A stretch of DNA of 64,000 nt from Xylaria sp. FL1777 (Eukaryota; Ascomycota; Sordariomycetes; Xylariales; Xylariaceae). The stretch is taken from NCBI GenBank assembly GCA_022578965.1, contig MU400661.1, positions 36,820-100,819 on the forward strand. Direction: 5' to 3'. The notes below the pieces were generated by a model. That model saw nothing but the letters and a program-made list of their open reading frames with translations. It was not told the DNA's origin and ran no database searches. The first letter of the stretch is position 1, and each line of letters opens with the position of its first letter. Below, piece after piece: positions 1 to 12,430 of this stretch. The position numbers were made by a program, and so were the translations under genes.

Positions 1-616
1 TAAATAAATGACAGACATGTACATACCCAAAGGACAATCGCGGTCCCGATGACCTTTCCCGTCGGGAGTCGAACAAGGAGAAAAGCAGCCAGGGGCTGAA
101 ATGCCAGCTGACCAAAGTATAAAATTGAACTTAACCAGGAGTATTGTTCTGTTTGGGCAATAAGTGTCCAATTCAAAGTACGCAGGTGCTTCTTTAAAAT
201 TAAGTAGCCCATGTATAAGTAATATGGGAAACACTTTAGGATGTAATTCATTTTGGACGAGCAGAACGAGGTAACGAGGAGTATCAAGGGGGAAAAACGA
301 GTAGCTTACGTGAGGTTAGGTGTGCGTCCTCAATAATGCCGAATATAGATACATATGATAACGACGACTTGTCAAGCTGCTGGAAGAAGTATGCTCCGAG
401 GAGAAGAGGCAGGATCCGCCTATCGACACGCTTCAAAACAGCACGTTCGTCTTCGTAGTCAAACTCGATCTCTCCGTGCTCGGCAATGAACTTGGCTGCT
501 CTATCCTCAAGAACTTTCTCGGGCGGTGCAGTGTGGAGGGCCCTTCTTGCTGGAGAGATAGCGTCCATGTCCTCTATCCTACTGGAGGATCCGGGTTCTG
601 GGGACTCGCTCGCCAT
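1..616 (-). CDS. MFS transporter, Dal5/allantoate-permease type (N-terminal part, cut by window edge)
   Basis: The gene reads leftward and runs off the window. Exon 1 is 616..310, intron 309..149 (GTAAGC...CAG), exon 2 148..27, and a second donor (GTATGT) starts at 26. The joined protein has a hydrophilic N-terminus of about 70 residues, then LLLGAYFFQQLDKSSLSYVS (first membrane helix) and a segment beginning TSQQYSWLSSILYFGQL. The LDK...LSY and QQYSW motifs at these spacings are typical of the anion:cation symporter family that includes yeast Dal5, plasma-membrane proteins that import small organic acids, amides or vitamins. The ATG at 616 is the first in frame; the reading frame is open further upstream but has no ATG. 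Which substrate it carries cannot be told. It is divergent from the oxidoreductase at 1757. Confidence 0.85.
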
Positions 617-1756
617 TTCGGGTCTCCCTAATAAGATCGAGATATCGACCAAGGAAATTAACAAGGTAAAAATGAGCTTCGAGAGCTGCGTAAGTGCTAG
701 ACAATAATCTCGGTGAGTTAAGGTGACACCTGCTTCTTACTTTTATATTGACCCATAAGACTGCAACATACAAGTGCGGAGATCCCTGGGCATCGAGTAT
801 GGTCGGCTGGGACGAGTTGGCCCGATCAACTTACGTGCATCACGTGTGGTGCCAGGACCATGGCATTCAAAGATATTTAAACCCCCCTGTACTTATTATA
901 TGCCTTATCTCTGCTACATTTCTCTGGTAAAAGAAAGAAAACCCCTTGAAAATTGGTTATCGATCTTGCAAGCCTCAAATAAGAGGAAGATCTAATATCT
1001 GCTAATGATGACGTTGAAATTTGGACTGTCGTCTCGCTTGTAGAGCGTATAAGTCTTCGCTTCGTCTATCTCCTCTAGACCCATCGTTAAACTAAGTATG
1101 GTTTTTTGACGTTAAACGAATAAGAAAGCAGTAGCACTTAGAAATCTGCAAAAGAGGATGGGGTGACGGGGTGACTTGGTCGACCAACAGAGATTCGCTA
1201 TACTGGTTGATCGTTGGCAGGCAAACCCGGAGGATAATAACCGGCAACAAGATATTGGTTGCGAGAAGCAATACGATTGGGCCGTGGTTACGGTTAATGT
1301 CGATCACCGGTAAATGTGTCAAACCCCAACTTCCCCGCAAAGTCTGGGGTACAAGGGGGGAGAAAGCTTACACAGTTGAGTTGGCGACCGCATCTGTGTA
1401 ATAGATAAGCAAGTTTTCCCACCAACGACATAACAGTGCTCAAATAGTATCAGCCTATCACGAACTAGAAAGTTCTCTGTCCAGTGGTAGGGGGATACTG
1501 CAATAAAGTATTTGATAACACCGATAAGTTGAGCGAGGTGTTGGAGAAGAGACGGGGAATCGACATAGTCTCCAAGTTCCCCAACTCCAGCCCATAAAAA
1601 CGTAACAGAACATTGAAGTATTGCCTCTTCATCTTGAGTGCATCGCCAGAACGTAAAGTCTATTCGAAAACGCCGTTTCCGGTTTTTTTTTTTTAGAGAA
1701 TTTTGAAGAATTTGGGAGATCGAATTTGTTTAGGGCTTTCAGAAGGGTTGGCAAAG
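617..1756. promoter_or_regulatory. Shared divergent promoter region
   Basis: This 1.1 kb separates two genes read in opposite directions, so it must hold both 5' leaders and promoters. A 12-base T run lies at 1683..1694, shortly before the oxidoreductase start. I see no convincing gene in it; the short open frames lack family features. Individual binding sites were not identified. Confidence 0.5.
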
Positions 1757-3064
1757 ATGGCCAACGTTGTTGTCAGTCATGCGAAGAAAAGATACGCCAT
1801 AGTTGGTACTGGGGGCCGAGCCATCTTTTTCTATACGGCAATAGCTCAAGACTACGCGAAAACGTCCTGCATAGTCGGCTTCTGCGACACTAACCAGACC
1901 CGCATGAACTATGCCAACTCCAAGCTTGAGGGCCTGGGCCACAGTGCTGTCCCAACGTTTCTCGCATCCGAATTCGAGCAGATGATCAAAGACACAAAAC
2001 CAGACGAAGTCATCGTGACAACAATCGATCGGACTCATAACATCTATATCGTGAAAGCACTGGAACTGGGGTGTAATGTCGTCACGGAGAAACCAATGAC
2101 CATTGATGCGCCACGCTGTCGTGAGATCTTCGACGCAGTGGAGAAGACAGGCAACAACGTGCGTGTTACTTTCAACTACCGATATGCGCCTCATAACACA
2201 AAGGTCTTTGAGATGATTCGATCGGGGGCCATCGGTACAGTGACGAGCGTGCACTTCGAATGGATGCTCAACACGTCCCACGGCGCGGACTACTTCCGTC
2301 GCTGGCACCGCGACAAGCGCAACAGCGGCGGCCTGCTCGTACATAAAAGCACGCACCACTTTGATCTTGTGAATTTCTGGCTGCAGACACGGCCAGCGAC
2401 AGTATATGCACAAGGCGACCTGAAGTTCTACGGGCGTGAAAACGCCGAGCGTCGCGGAGAGACTAAGTTCTACACCCGGGCGCACGGGAGCGAAGTGGCC
2501 AAGACAGACCCCTTTGCGCTCCGAATGGACGAGCACCCTCAGTTGAAGGCCATGTACCTTGATGCCGAGCACGAGGACGCATACTACCGCGACCAGAGCG
2601 TATTTGGCGATGGCATCAGCATCGAGGACACGATGAACTTACTGGTGCGGTACAGGAACGGGGCTGTCCTGACGTACTCGCTGACGGCCTACGCGCCTTG
2701 GGAGGGCTTCCGAGTCAGCTTCAACGGCACGGGCGGGCGGCTTGAGATGGAGGTGGTGGAAAATAGCTACGTCAACTCGGGCGGCGACCAGGCGGCTGAG
2801 GGCTCACTCGAGAGGCGCACACTGCTCCTCCGGCCACTGTTCGAGAAGCCACGCGAGATTGCCATCGAAGACGCTGGTGGAGCTCATGGCGGTGGCGATG
2901 CGGTGCTGCTGAATGATCTCTTTGGCGAGCCCGTCTCGGACGAGTTCATGCGTGCGGCCAGCCACGTCGACGGCGCATTGTCAATCTTGACGGGGATAGC
3001 CGCCAACAAGTCTATAGCGACGGGCCAGGTCGTCAATGTAGACGATATATTGAGGATACCATGA
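1757..3064 (+). CDS. Gfo/Idh/MocA-family NAD(P)-dependent oxidoreductase
   Basis: A single exon of 435 residues. The N-terminus has a Rossmann strand and glycine loop (YAIVGTGGRA, about residues 12-21), followed by VGFCDTN at the end of the second strand, as expected for NAD(P) binding. VVTEKPM carries the family's Glu-Lys-Pro signature, whose lysine contributes to catalysis. SGGLLVHKSTHHFDLVNFW contains the conserved second-domain histidine region. Family members oxidise or dehydrate sugars, inositols, sugar amines or related compounds; the substrate here is unknown. The length is normal for fungal members. The frame extends upstream to 1703 but only through a TTG; 1757 is the first ATG and has A at -3. 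The divergent transporter next door suggests uptake and oxidation of the same compound, which is inference. Confidence 0.9.
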   Translation: MANVVVSHAKKRYAIVGTGGRAIFFYTAIAQDYAKTSCIVGFCDTNQTRMNYANSKLEGLGHSAVPTFLASEFEQMIKDTKPDEVIVTTIDRTHNIYIVKALELGCNVVTEKPMTIDAPRCREIFDAVEKTGNNVRVTFNYRYAPHNTKVFEMIRSGAIGTVTSVHFEWMLNTSHGADYFRRWHRDKRNSGGLLVHKSTHHFDLVNFWLQTRPATVYAQGDLKFYGRENAERRGETKFYTRAHGSEVAKTDPFALRMDEHPQLKAMYLDAEHEDAYYRDQSVFGDGISIEDTMNLLVRYRNGAVLTYSLTAYAPWEGFRVSFNGTGGRLEMEVVENSYVNSGGDQAAEGSLERRTLLLRPLFEKPREIAIEDAGGAHGGGDAVLLNDLFGEPVSDEFMRAASHVDGALSILTGIAANKSIATGQVVNVDDILRIP

Positions 3065-3516
3065 TGGAGTTTGTGATGTTGGGTGGATGGACTTCAAGTC
3101 TACTCAGTAAATATGACAAAGATCTCGACGTAGGTAGGACAGTCTCGAAGCTAGGGACAGTTGACCAACAAAATAGGTAATATAGGTTAGCGGTTTCAAT
3201 GTTGGATTCCGAATGTCCCATCAATTCAATGTTCCCGTTAAGCTAACGCCGATATACTGAGTAAGTACGCCTCAGCTGTACCTAGAGAGTATAGGAAGGA
3301 TTTGTAAGCAAGCTAGACTAGTAGTATAACAAACATTCAGTTTGAAACGATTTCATACCGAGATGACGTTACGGCAATGAGCGCATTAGTGGGGCATCCG
3401 ACCAAAGCTCTTTGAAGCTCCCACAATCATTCCAGCTCGACATTCAACACAAACACTCTTCCTCACTGCCTCCCAACTCCTCAATTGTCTCCATAGAACG
3501 CAGAGACACACACAGG
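3065..3516. other. Intergenic: oxidoreductase 3' end and mcr1 leader
   Basis: No gene seen. It must contain the terminator of the upstream oxidoreductase and the promoter and leader of mcr1; about 60 bases before the mcr1 start are C-rich and pyrimidine-rich. Confidence 0.5.
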
Positions 3517-4774
3517 ATGTTCGCCAGATCAGCATTCCGGGCAGCACAGCCCCTAAAGCGCGTAGGTATCTCAACTCCGAGCTCTTCGGAGCTTCGCACA
3601 TCGCACTCCCCCGAAATCTGGCTCGCAAATGCCGGACCTCCCGATCGCCGACCACATATAGTCAATTGGACGCCTCATAGCTAACTTGTCAATCGCCAAT
3701 TCATAGAGCCTCCTCTCCGCACGCTCGTACGCGACCGAGCCCCCCAAGGGCGGTTCCGCCACCCTCGCATACGTCGCCGCGGGCGCGCTCGGCGCTGGCA
3801 GCATCGGCTATTACTTCCTGAACTCGTCGTCGGGAGCCGAGGCCGGAAAGAAGGCAAAGGAAGAGTTGAACAAGGCTGCTGGCCCGCCAAAGCCGGCTTT
3901 CACTGGCGGCGACCAGGGCTTCGTGTCGTTAGTTCTCAAGGACGTCGAGGTCATCAATCACAATACCAAGAAGTTCGTCTTCCAACTGCCCGAGGATGAC
4001 ATGGTTTCGGGCCTGCACATCGCCAGTGCCATCCTTACCAAGTTTGTCCCCGAGGGCCAGAAGGCTGTCCTGCGGCCATACACCCCGACTAGCGACGAAG
4101 GTATGTTGTGGGCTTTTCCGCGCTACTTGCTTTCCAAGCAGTCCCTTTGAACCGTACAATACCAAAAGGGTTACGACGAACTAACGAACTGGATGTTCCG
4201 AATAGCTACAAAGGGTTATATTGAATTGATCGTGAAGAAGTATCCCGGCGGCCCCATGTCGACCCACCTACACGACCTAGTTCCCGGCCAGCGTCTCGAT
4301 TTCAAGGGCCCGCTCCCCAAGTACCCATGGGCGCCCAACAAACACGAGCACATTGCTCTGGTAGCCGGCGGAACTGGTATCGCCCCCATGTACCAGCTAA
4401 TCCGGGCCATCTTCAACAATCCCGAGGATAAGACCAAGGTGACGCTCGTGTTTGGCAACGTGACCGAGGAAGACATCCTGCTGAGGCGCGAGCTCACCCA
4501 CATCGAGAACACGTACCCACAGCGCTTCCGCGCCTTCTACGTCCTCGACAACCCGCCCAAGGAGTGGGCTGGCGACAAGGGCTACATCAGCAAAGATCTG
4601 CTGAAGACGGTGCTCCCCGAGCCCAAGGAGGGCAATATCAAGATCTTCGTCTGCGGACCCCCGGGCCTGTACAAGGCCATCTCCGGAACCAAGACAAGCC
4701 CCAAGGACCAGGGCGAGCTGTCGGGTATCCTCAAGGAGCTGGGTTATACCGAAGACCAGGTTTACAAGTTTTAG
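3517..4774 (+). CDS. mcr1: NADH-cytochrome b5 reductase 2, mitochondrial (Mcr1)
   Basis: Three exons, 3517..3561, 3707..4100 and 4206..4774, encode 335 residues, the usual Mcr1 length. The flavoenzyme passes electrons from NADH to cytochrome b5-type acceptors; fungal Mcr1 sits in the outer membrane and intermembrane space of mitochondria and supports ergosterol synthesis and antioxidant recycling. The first 35 residues are rich in Arg/Ser/Ala with no acidic residue before Glu 27 ([15 protein letters not shown] opening, then [10 protein letters not shown]), a mitochondrial presequence. A membrane anchor follows at about residues 37-53 ([19 protein letters not shown]). FAD-binding RPYTPTS is at 138-144, the flavin/NADH-site GGPMS at 161-165, NADH-binding GGTGIAP at 201-207 and CGPPG at 296-300. 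The intron at 3562 is phase 0; the intron at 4101 (GTATGT...TAG) restores SDEATKGY. Exon 1 is only 45 bases, so simple ORF calls miss the targeting start. Confidence 0.95.
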
Positions 4775-5927
4775 ATTAGATGAGACACGCATCGTATCAC
4801 GCGTATGCAGTGCTCACTTCGTGTAGATATAGAAAGTTCTTAGACACATGTGCGACAGAAAGCGCGCGAGCTTTGAGTTGAGGAGCCTTGGCCCCAGTCG
4901 TGGATTGATGATACGACTGTTCATATTTTGGGCCGGCCATTTGCGTCACAAGCGGATAGTTGGTGATCCGCCTATATCTTGTATCAAGTCTATCACCCCT
5001 TACACATTATTCACATATCTAGGACTTCATGTGGCCGTATGCTACGAGTATATGGAATGAGTTTTACCTCGCGTCTTGTTCACGCGATAACCACACACCT
5101 AGATTGTGAACCAAGCCCAACCATGATTAGGTTCATTCTCACTATTACTCATCCGACCTCTTGGTATAGGACAAAAGAGTACTATTCCATTGAGGAGTAA
5201 CACATCATCGTGAAGGGCGTCTGTTTGGATCACATATTCACAGCAACGCATCCACGTCAGAATTGCAGGCGATGTTGAGCGAAAGCCGAATCCAACCTTA
5301 CTGGGCAATATGCAGTTTGGACCCAAGCGCAGTAGAACCAAGACAGTATGAAGTAGAAGAAGTTATCGGCTCAAAGTCCCGGCTAGCGTTGTATCTATCG
5401 ACCGCGGAGTTAGTCATACTCATACGCGCGTGTCTAACGGCACAAGGCCCATGCATCGAAGCGACGCAGCGTCTCGCTCATGCTGGGTGTCGTCGAGCCT
5501 GAGGCTTCGGGGCGCATTGTCAACCTATCTTTCACCGGAGATCCCAAAAACGAGACTCCAAATCCCCCTTCTCTTCCTCCTGTTGCGTCAACAATGTCGC
5601 AATAGATTGTACCATTTTCGCCACAGATGAGGAACAGGGTCTTTCTGTTTCTAAAAACGAGGGAAAGGGGGCCAACTCTCGCGGCTGAACCAGATTGCAA
5701 AGTCTATGCGGTAAGCGAGCGAGCGAGCTTCGATTATGAAAAGCGTCCGTAAGCATGCATGTATTCAAAAAGACATGTAATAGCTCATGAAGCGAGGTAT
5801 ACCGTTGCAATGGGGATATGAATAGGCAGCAAGGCTCACTCAATCATTCACGCACGAGGTGATACAGGTTCGGTGAGGGTGTGATTTCCCTCGCTGTTTT
5901 GAAGACCACGTCTGTTGCAGTGCTTGA

Positions 5928-5953
5928 GTGTGTGTGTGTGTGTGTGTGTGTGT
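5928..5953. repeat. GT microsatellite
   Basis: About 13 uninterrupted GT units in intergenic DNA. Confidence 0.95.
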
Positions 5954-8900
5954 TCTGTGAGCCTGATGGAGGGGGTTGAAGAAAATTGATAGATCGAACC
6001 ATAACTATCTTTACCATATTGTTTCAATGTCGCCATAGGCGGGAAAAGGGTGGTCGAGGATGGACAGAAATGGAACTGTCTCCGAGCAGCCATTGATCTG
6101 AAATGCAAAAGCCCTGCGAACCCACGATGGCCGAAGCGATGCGATCATAGGCTGGAACAAAAGAGCCATTCTTTCGATCTCAGAACGGAAGAATAAAAAC
6201 GTAATGAAAACTCTAGTTGTCGATCGATTCATTTCATCCTTGGGGTCCATTTAATAAAGGATCGGAAACCCGGCTAACGACGCAATGTCCGCCCGAATGA
6301 GGCGATTGGAGTGGACAAACATTAATAAGCCGATATAGGGTGTGAGCTGCTGGGACTGTCTCATGTTGTGGAACTGGCTCTGATGTTATGGTGTAGTGTA
6401 GCTCGTCCATACTTACTGTAGTTTAAGATCCTCAAGCCTATCTCTAAGCCATATATCTCTCTAGGTATGTGAATATAGTGATGTACACGCTATATGTTTT
6501 GAGAAGGTAAATAAGAAATTAAGAAACAGCATACTTGAAATATTTCGGATCATTTCAACGTCAGTTGCGCCATGCTCATTTCGACGGGATATTTGTTCAG
6601 TTTACTTGTTATTGGTCAGTGTGACGACTATGCTTCTCGTTAGAATATTAGCAGTTGCTTAACACTTTCCCTAAGGCTAGATGTGTTAGACGAATCGAGA
6701 AGAACCCTCGTCGACACCTCCATGGCCAACACTAGCGGCCATGGGTCAATACCGGCTAAAGCCGCACGCAGCACTAAGATGCGAACATGCCCGCTACCTA
6801 GCAAATGTATCTACCTACACTATGTGCCGCCCCCAGGGTTGTGCCACGAATACCATCTCTCGCATCATCAATATTAATTGTTGCGGCCTGGACACCGGTA
6901 GCTAGGCGCGGGAAAGTCGGCCGTCGAGCAGAGGATGCGATTGGACGGAAACCGCATGCTGATTCCGATAATTCTCTGTCGTGCTGCTACAGCGCGTGTC
7001 TGGAGCACTTGGCACAGTATCAGACGATTTTCAGCTAAGAATCCTTCTAGAAATCCGAGATCTGAAATCCACCCCTCCCTTTTCGGGTGTTCACTACCGG
7101 TCCTGTGAAATCTGGGGGACGGGAAGGGAGCCGCCCGTCTCATTCGTCGACAGCGACCACTACGAGGCATTTTTCTCCGCGTGAGAATGCGAGGCGGTAG
7201 TGCCAGGCTTCGGGACTAGCCGAATATCAGTCGACAGCAGCAGAGTTGGCTGTCCTCGTCAGCAAGTGTCGAATAAGGCCCGTTGGATTTCACTAGATCC
7301 AATGCCGCCGAAGGTTCCGCACCGCTTACCACGGTCGTGCTGCTTGCATGCTGCATCGTGCGCCTATGCCGTTCAGACGGGGCGGACATATGCATTGTCG
7401 AGGCGAGGTCTTCCCGTACTGCGTAGAGACTGAGAGATGCATCATAAAGCCTCGGGATAGCTTCCGCTGCGGACCGAAGTGCTGGTGGTCTCTGCCAAGG
7501 CCCAGCTGGGTTGGAGCTTCTTCCTGCCTGCTGCTTATGCGTACCTGTGCAGCAATGGTGAGCATCCTGAGACCTGAGGTCCTATGGGAACTGTCTGTCG
7601 TTCGATTTGAGAAGCGACCATTGACATTAGCGCCGAGGGCTAATGCTAGTCAGGTATGTAGTGTACTTCGATATTGTTTTTGGCTCTGGAGTCTGATCTA
7701 GCCAATTCCGAGACAATGGTACAGATATCCGCCAAGTCTCGTACCGGTGTCTTGGCTGAAATAGGTGCTTTGCTCCGAAAGGCGCATGGGATGGTTATCT
7801 AGATCTAGCGAGAGATGCCGTAATCGCCATTGACTGCATGCGAGCAAGCCTGACAAAATCGATACAGTATGGTGACATTGTGACGAGGTGACACTAGGGA
7901 TCTACCCATAGCTGATCTACAGGGGGCTTCGTTATGCTTGTTGCTCCCAGCTGCACATGCATGATTCTCAACGTGAAGCAAATGGTGAAAAAATTTAAGA
8001 TGGATAGATAGAGACAAATTCTAAGCGCTGGATAGTGCAGAAGAAGGGCAGGTGGGGAAAGATCTCAGTCGTCCGATGCAAGGTGGCCAGGTTTGGTTCT
8101 GCGTACCTAGGTATGTACTTACCTAACCTAGGCTACCTAATGGACCTATTAACACTTAGCTACAGTGGGTTGGCTCACTTTTTTTTCCGCCTTAGTAGGG
8201 CTGGCATCCAAGACTACTAAGTACCTGGGTACATACGTGGTATTGTACGTAGTGTACATATTCCCCAAACCCTCTCTATTGTGTGTCAGAGGGTAATATC
8301 AAGTAATCAACAACGGCTCATTTAATGTTCTCGCTACAATATTCGACCAATGCTTTCTTTCTGCTGACAAAAGCTAATGAACAGCTGCGAAATTAGTGGT
8401 AGCCAAGGCTCAACCCGCCTGAGACATGCTTATTCAACTCGCTATCCGAGTATTCGGGTCCTTTATGGGCTGAAACTGCCCATTAGAGCACCGCGCGCCT
8501 CTTGCGACACCAAGACGACGGCTGACACCGTGCTCTTCTCTTGGTATACCTAGTATTACGACTTATCGTCGCATTTTGCCACAGAAAAAGGGCCCTTGCT
8601 TGTGACTACACTGAATTTCTCCAACACGCAAAGCTAACCTGCAAGTAATGGCACATGACGCCGAATTATACAAGGTTCCCTGTCCTTCGGACGGCGAGTT
8701 CCTAGGAACAATGCCGTACCTGCAGAAAGCCAAGACAGCTTTGGTGTTGGAGCCGTTAGTTCCGCGATTGACCACGTATGAGCTGTGTGCGCTGCGAACA
8801 TGCTACTGTAGTCTGACGACTTGGACTGCCAACGGCGTAGTGACGCTCGGCCTTACTCGAATCTATCCGTCACTAGGACGAAGACACCCGGAGGCTAACA

Positions 8901-10815
8901 AGTTAAGCGCCCCAAAGACAGCACAAAGCTCAATCCCTGGGGGCGGGCGAAGGCACGCTAAGACGAAATGCGCATAGCCTAGATCAAACAAGCATATTGC
9001 GTGCTTCCATTAATTTACGATGGCCATGGCTAAAGGATTGATGAAGGAACATGGGAAACGAAGGCAGCGTGTGATCCAATTTCGAAGGAAGGATATTCGG
9101 CACTGGACGATTGCCAACTTCAGGTGACTATCAATTGAGCCGCCCCTAGGTCTTTCATGTTCCAAAAAAAAACCCAACTTCTAAAAAGACGCTTGGGAAT
9201 AATTAGCTTAATGAAGTAACCCTGCAAACGTTATCACTATTTATGGACAAGTAGCTATGAGATCATAAGTCAATTGAGAAGACCGATCAGTGATACTTAA
9301 CGAGCTTAGATTCCGTTTGACAAGATGTTTTAGTACGGGTGGATGCATTGCTGCCCTAATACTGCGGTTGAACGCCGGTTGAAGACTCGGTTTCAAGAGT
9401 GGGTGAAGTCTATATCTGGCTGGATGTTCTATTGAAAGTAAGATGCTGCGTGAGGTTGCGTATTCGATTCTTCTCGTCATGTTTTTCCTAGCGAAGGTCC
9501 AGACTGCATGTTACCTAGTTGAATAGAATATCCTTTAGCTATAACGTGGAAATCAAACGCTCGCGCAGCGTGGAGTCTGAACTGGTAGGGCGATCGGAGG
9601 ATTCCCGGTATTTATTTTTAGCTCTAGATATACTAGTGTATACCGAGCCATGCCATACTGCCTGCCTACTGTGTACTGTACCAGTATATACTGGATATTT
9701 TGTGCCTGGTACAGTACGAAAGGGTGGCCCGCGGTGGCTGCAGAGTCGGCAACTAAGATGACGAGATCAATGACCCGAAAGCTGCACGACATACATAATG
9801 AGAATGGTGGCACTCTGACTATTCACCCTGGCCGTCATTGGTACTTGAACATGGTGGCAACGGCAGATTCAATCGTGCGCGGTTTTGCTGTCTCGACAAC
9901 AACCCAGCATGTATTTGGACATCTTGCGTGACTTTTGTTGGACACGCCGGTGCCGATAGCCGGGACCTGTCATAGCATAATAGGCGAACGAGATACCAAA
10001 ATAGGATCATGTCCTGCTGGCGCATCGGTTACTGTCTCCTGGAAACGAAGTAATCTAGGGAGAGTTTCGGTACCGCAGAATCAAACGACGATGGGCTCAT
10101 CTCGCCGCATTTCTGCTGCATATAATGCCATATCTCGGTAAAGTCGCTTCGCCTGTTTCGCTGGGATGGTATTAGTAAATAGGGAGGGAACAGATAGGGA
10201 GGAAAGCCTAGATCCAGCACCCCCAGTGTGCAGCTTTCTTCTCGTCGCATTGCATTGCATGAGACGTGCAGGCGCGATCTTGGCGGGCGGCTGGCACGCA
10301 AGCACGTTCACCCGATCTAGATAGACAGTGGACTACCTAGGCTGTACTTAAAGGAGCGGTGGCGGGTGAACAGGGGTCGCCATGCGGCTAATACGGTTAA
10401 TAGTGTGGCGCAGGGTATTTGGTAGGGCAGTTTATTCTCCGATGACAAGCGCTGTTCTAGTCTCGGCGACGACAGAGTGTGTCTAGACTACCTGGGGTAG
10501 TCTAAAACAATTCTGCTGGGGTAGACCCACATTGAAGTCGCCGAACAAAAATATGCCTGGGCAAAAGCTCAGGGAACCACATACGAGCCGAAAAGACCTG
10601 TGACGACGAGCTTAGCGGTGTGCAGGCTAATTTGCATTTGTGGTGGACTCCATTACCTGGATGGTGAGAAAACAAAGAAATTCGGAGCACAGTGGGAGGA
10701 ATTGTTGATTCAAAAGCCAAAACATGCGATCGTAGTCACGGTATCCGTGTTACGTGCGTATGTGCCTAGTAATTGTATACTACACAGTGAAACATGATGC
10801 ACATGCCGACTAAGT

Positions 10816-12430
10816 TAGGTAGCTACCTACAAGTCGGTAGTAGGTTCACAGCACCGTAGGTACCCGCTACCTATATTCTGTAGGTAGATATTAATAAATA
10901 GCAGTGCCTGTGCATACATGGTGGAAACATGTCGCAACGGCCACTTTAATGTTTCAGATGATCATCGTCAGCACTTCCTATTATGGCTAACTTGGCAAGG
11001 TAAGAGATGGTAAAGGTACATACCTCCCTACCTGGTCTGCCAGCTACCTCCTGGATATATACCCAGCTTAAGTCCACTAGGTCAATACGTTGGATCCAAT
11101 CTGTATATGGTTATTATTGATACTACCTTATCCGCTTTCTGTACCACATAGTAGTAGCGTATTTACAGCACATCGAGATACTAAGGTGGTTTTAATCCTT
11201 GAGGTTTTCGTACATACCTACCTACCTATTGACATTTCTCGCGTCCCTACCCGCTACCTACCTTAGTTTCTGAAAATAGCTTACAAATTTGCCTATTGTC
11301 TTTCTTTCTCTGTAATAGCACACGTTGTTATGCTCCACGCCACCTGTGGTTCCAGTCCGCTCTCCTGTGCCTGTCGTGAATCATGCACACAGATGTCGTG
11401 TACCATTCCGAACCCGGGATTCTTCTTGCATCATGTATTGACGCAATATTACAGTAGTCTAACTCTGCCTCTATAGAGAACTTCTCACCGAATTGCAGTG
11501 GCTAGCTGCACATTGTTCGTCATCTACTCATCTCGCTCCTAATTCCTCCTCCTTGTCGTCTCGCTCTCAAGTTGACTAAGGAGTGAGTCCTCTTGACTGT
11601 GCATATGCAGATTACAGATTACAGACTACAGATTACAGACTACAGACTACAGACTACAGACTACTACAGAATACAGTATTTGTGATTCTCTGCAGCTAGC
11701 TGAGATGCAGACTGGTTCCTAGTCTGAGGAATAGACAACAAGCACCTATACTTACGCAGTAGTGAGTCCCGTTAGTAGGTATCTACTACTAACCTACCTA
11801 GGTACATAGCATGTACGGTAGGCACTATTCACTACTACTATTCCTAGTACCTTCGCGTGGTTATGTACCGGTACCCCTTCGTGGGTTCGCCCAGCCCCGC
11901 GTTGTCTTTGCATCTGCTATGATCCTCAGCCACGTTTCTCTCTCCTCTGCTGGACTCATCTCGTATTGGGATCAGTGCAGGTGAGGTGTGCGCGCCCTAA
12001 TTTTTCATTTTTAGATAGCTGATTGGCGGCTGTTCTCCTTGACCAACAAGAATGAACGGCCCCGTTGTAGAATACCACCGAACACACACAATACGACCAG
12101 CTCAGCAACGGTGCACCCAACCAAGCCCATCCAGATCTCAGTTACACCTGGTACCTGTACGGCGAGGTCTGGTCTGTTCATGCCACCTCGAGGGGGAGGC
12201 CCGGGCAGCACCATTTCCATCTGATGATTTTATTTTGTTCTATTTTTTCATTGCCCATCCATCTTGTCTGCCACCTGACAGAAGCAGCCTGACCTCAGTG
12301 TGCAGCTCTGCCTTACTGAATCCCTACTGCCTACCGAGTAGGCACCTACCTGAACACACACATCTACTGAGGCACCTATACTACATACCTACCTACCGTA
12401 GGTACTACGTAGATTAGGTAGAGAGGTAGG
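10816..12430. repeat. Cluster of TACCTA/TAGGTA motifs
   Basis: Short palindrome-like strings built from TAGGTA and TACCTA (for example CCTACCTAGGTACATAG near 11796, and runs near 10816-10890, 11210-11230 and 12380-12430) recur throughout this stretch. They are also common at 8.1-8.25 kb, 38.9-39.0 kb, 41.8-43.0 kb and 43.56-43.63 kb. They lie only in non-coding DNA. Function unknown. Confidence 0.7.
11608..11676. repeat. 7-base tandem repeat (ACAGAYT)
   Basis: About eight near-perfect copies of ACAGATT or ACAGACT in a row, then a decayed end (CTACTACAGAATACAG). A similar but not identical 7-base array (TGTAGAY) lies at 42377..42439. Confidence 0.9.

Noticed and set aside
1739..2572. Minus-strand 277-codon ORF
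   Set aside because: Exactly opposite the oxidoreductase, with no domain; a shadow frame.
7348..7701. 117-codon plus-strand ORF
   Set aside because: Cys/Arg/Trp-rich composition typical of accidental frames; no motif and no splice extension.
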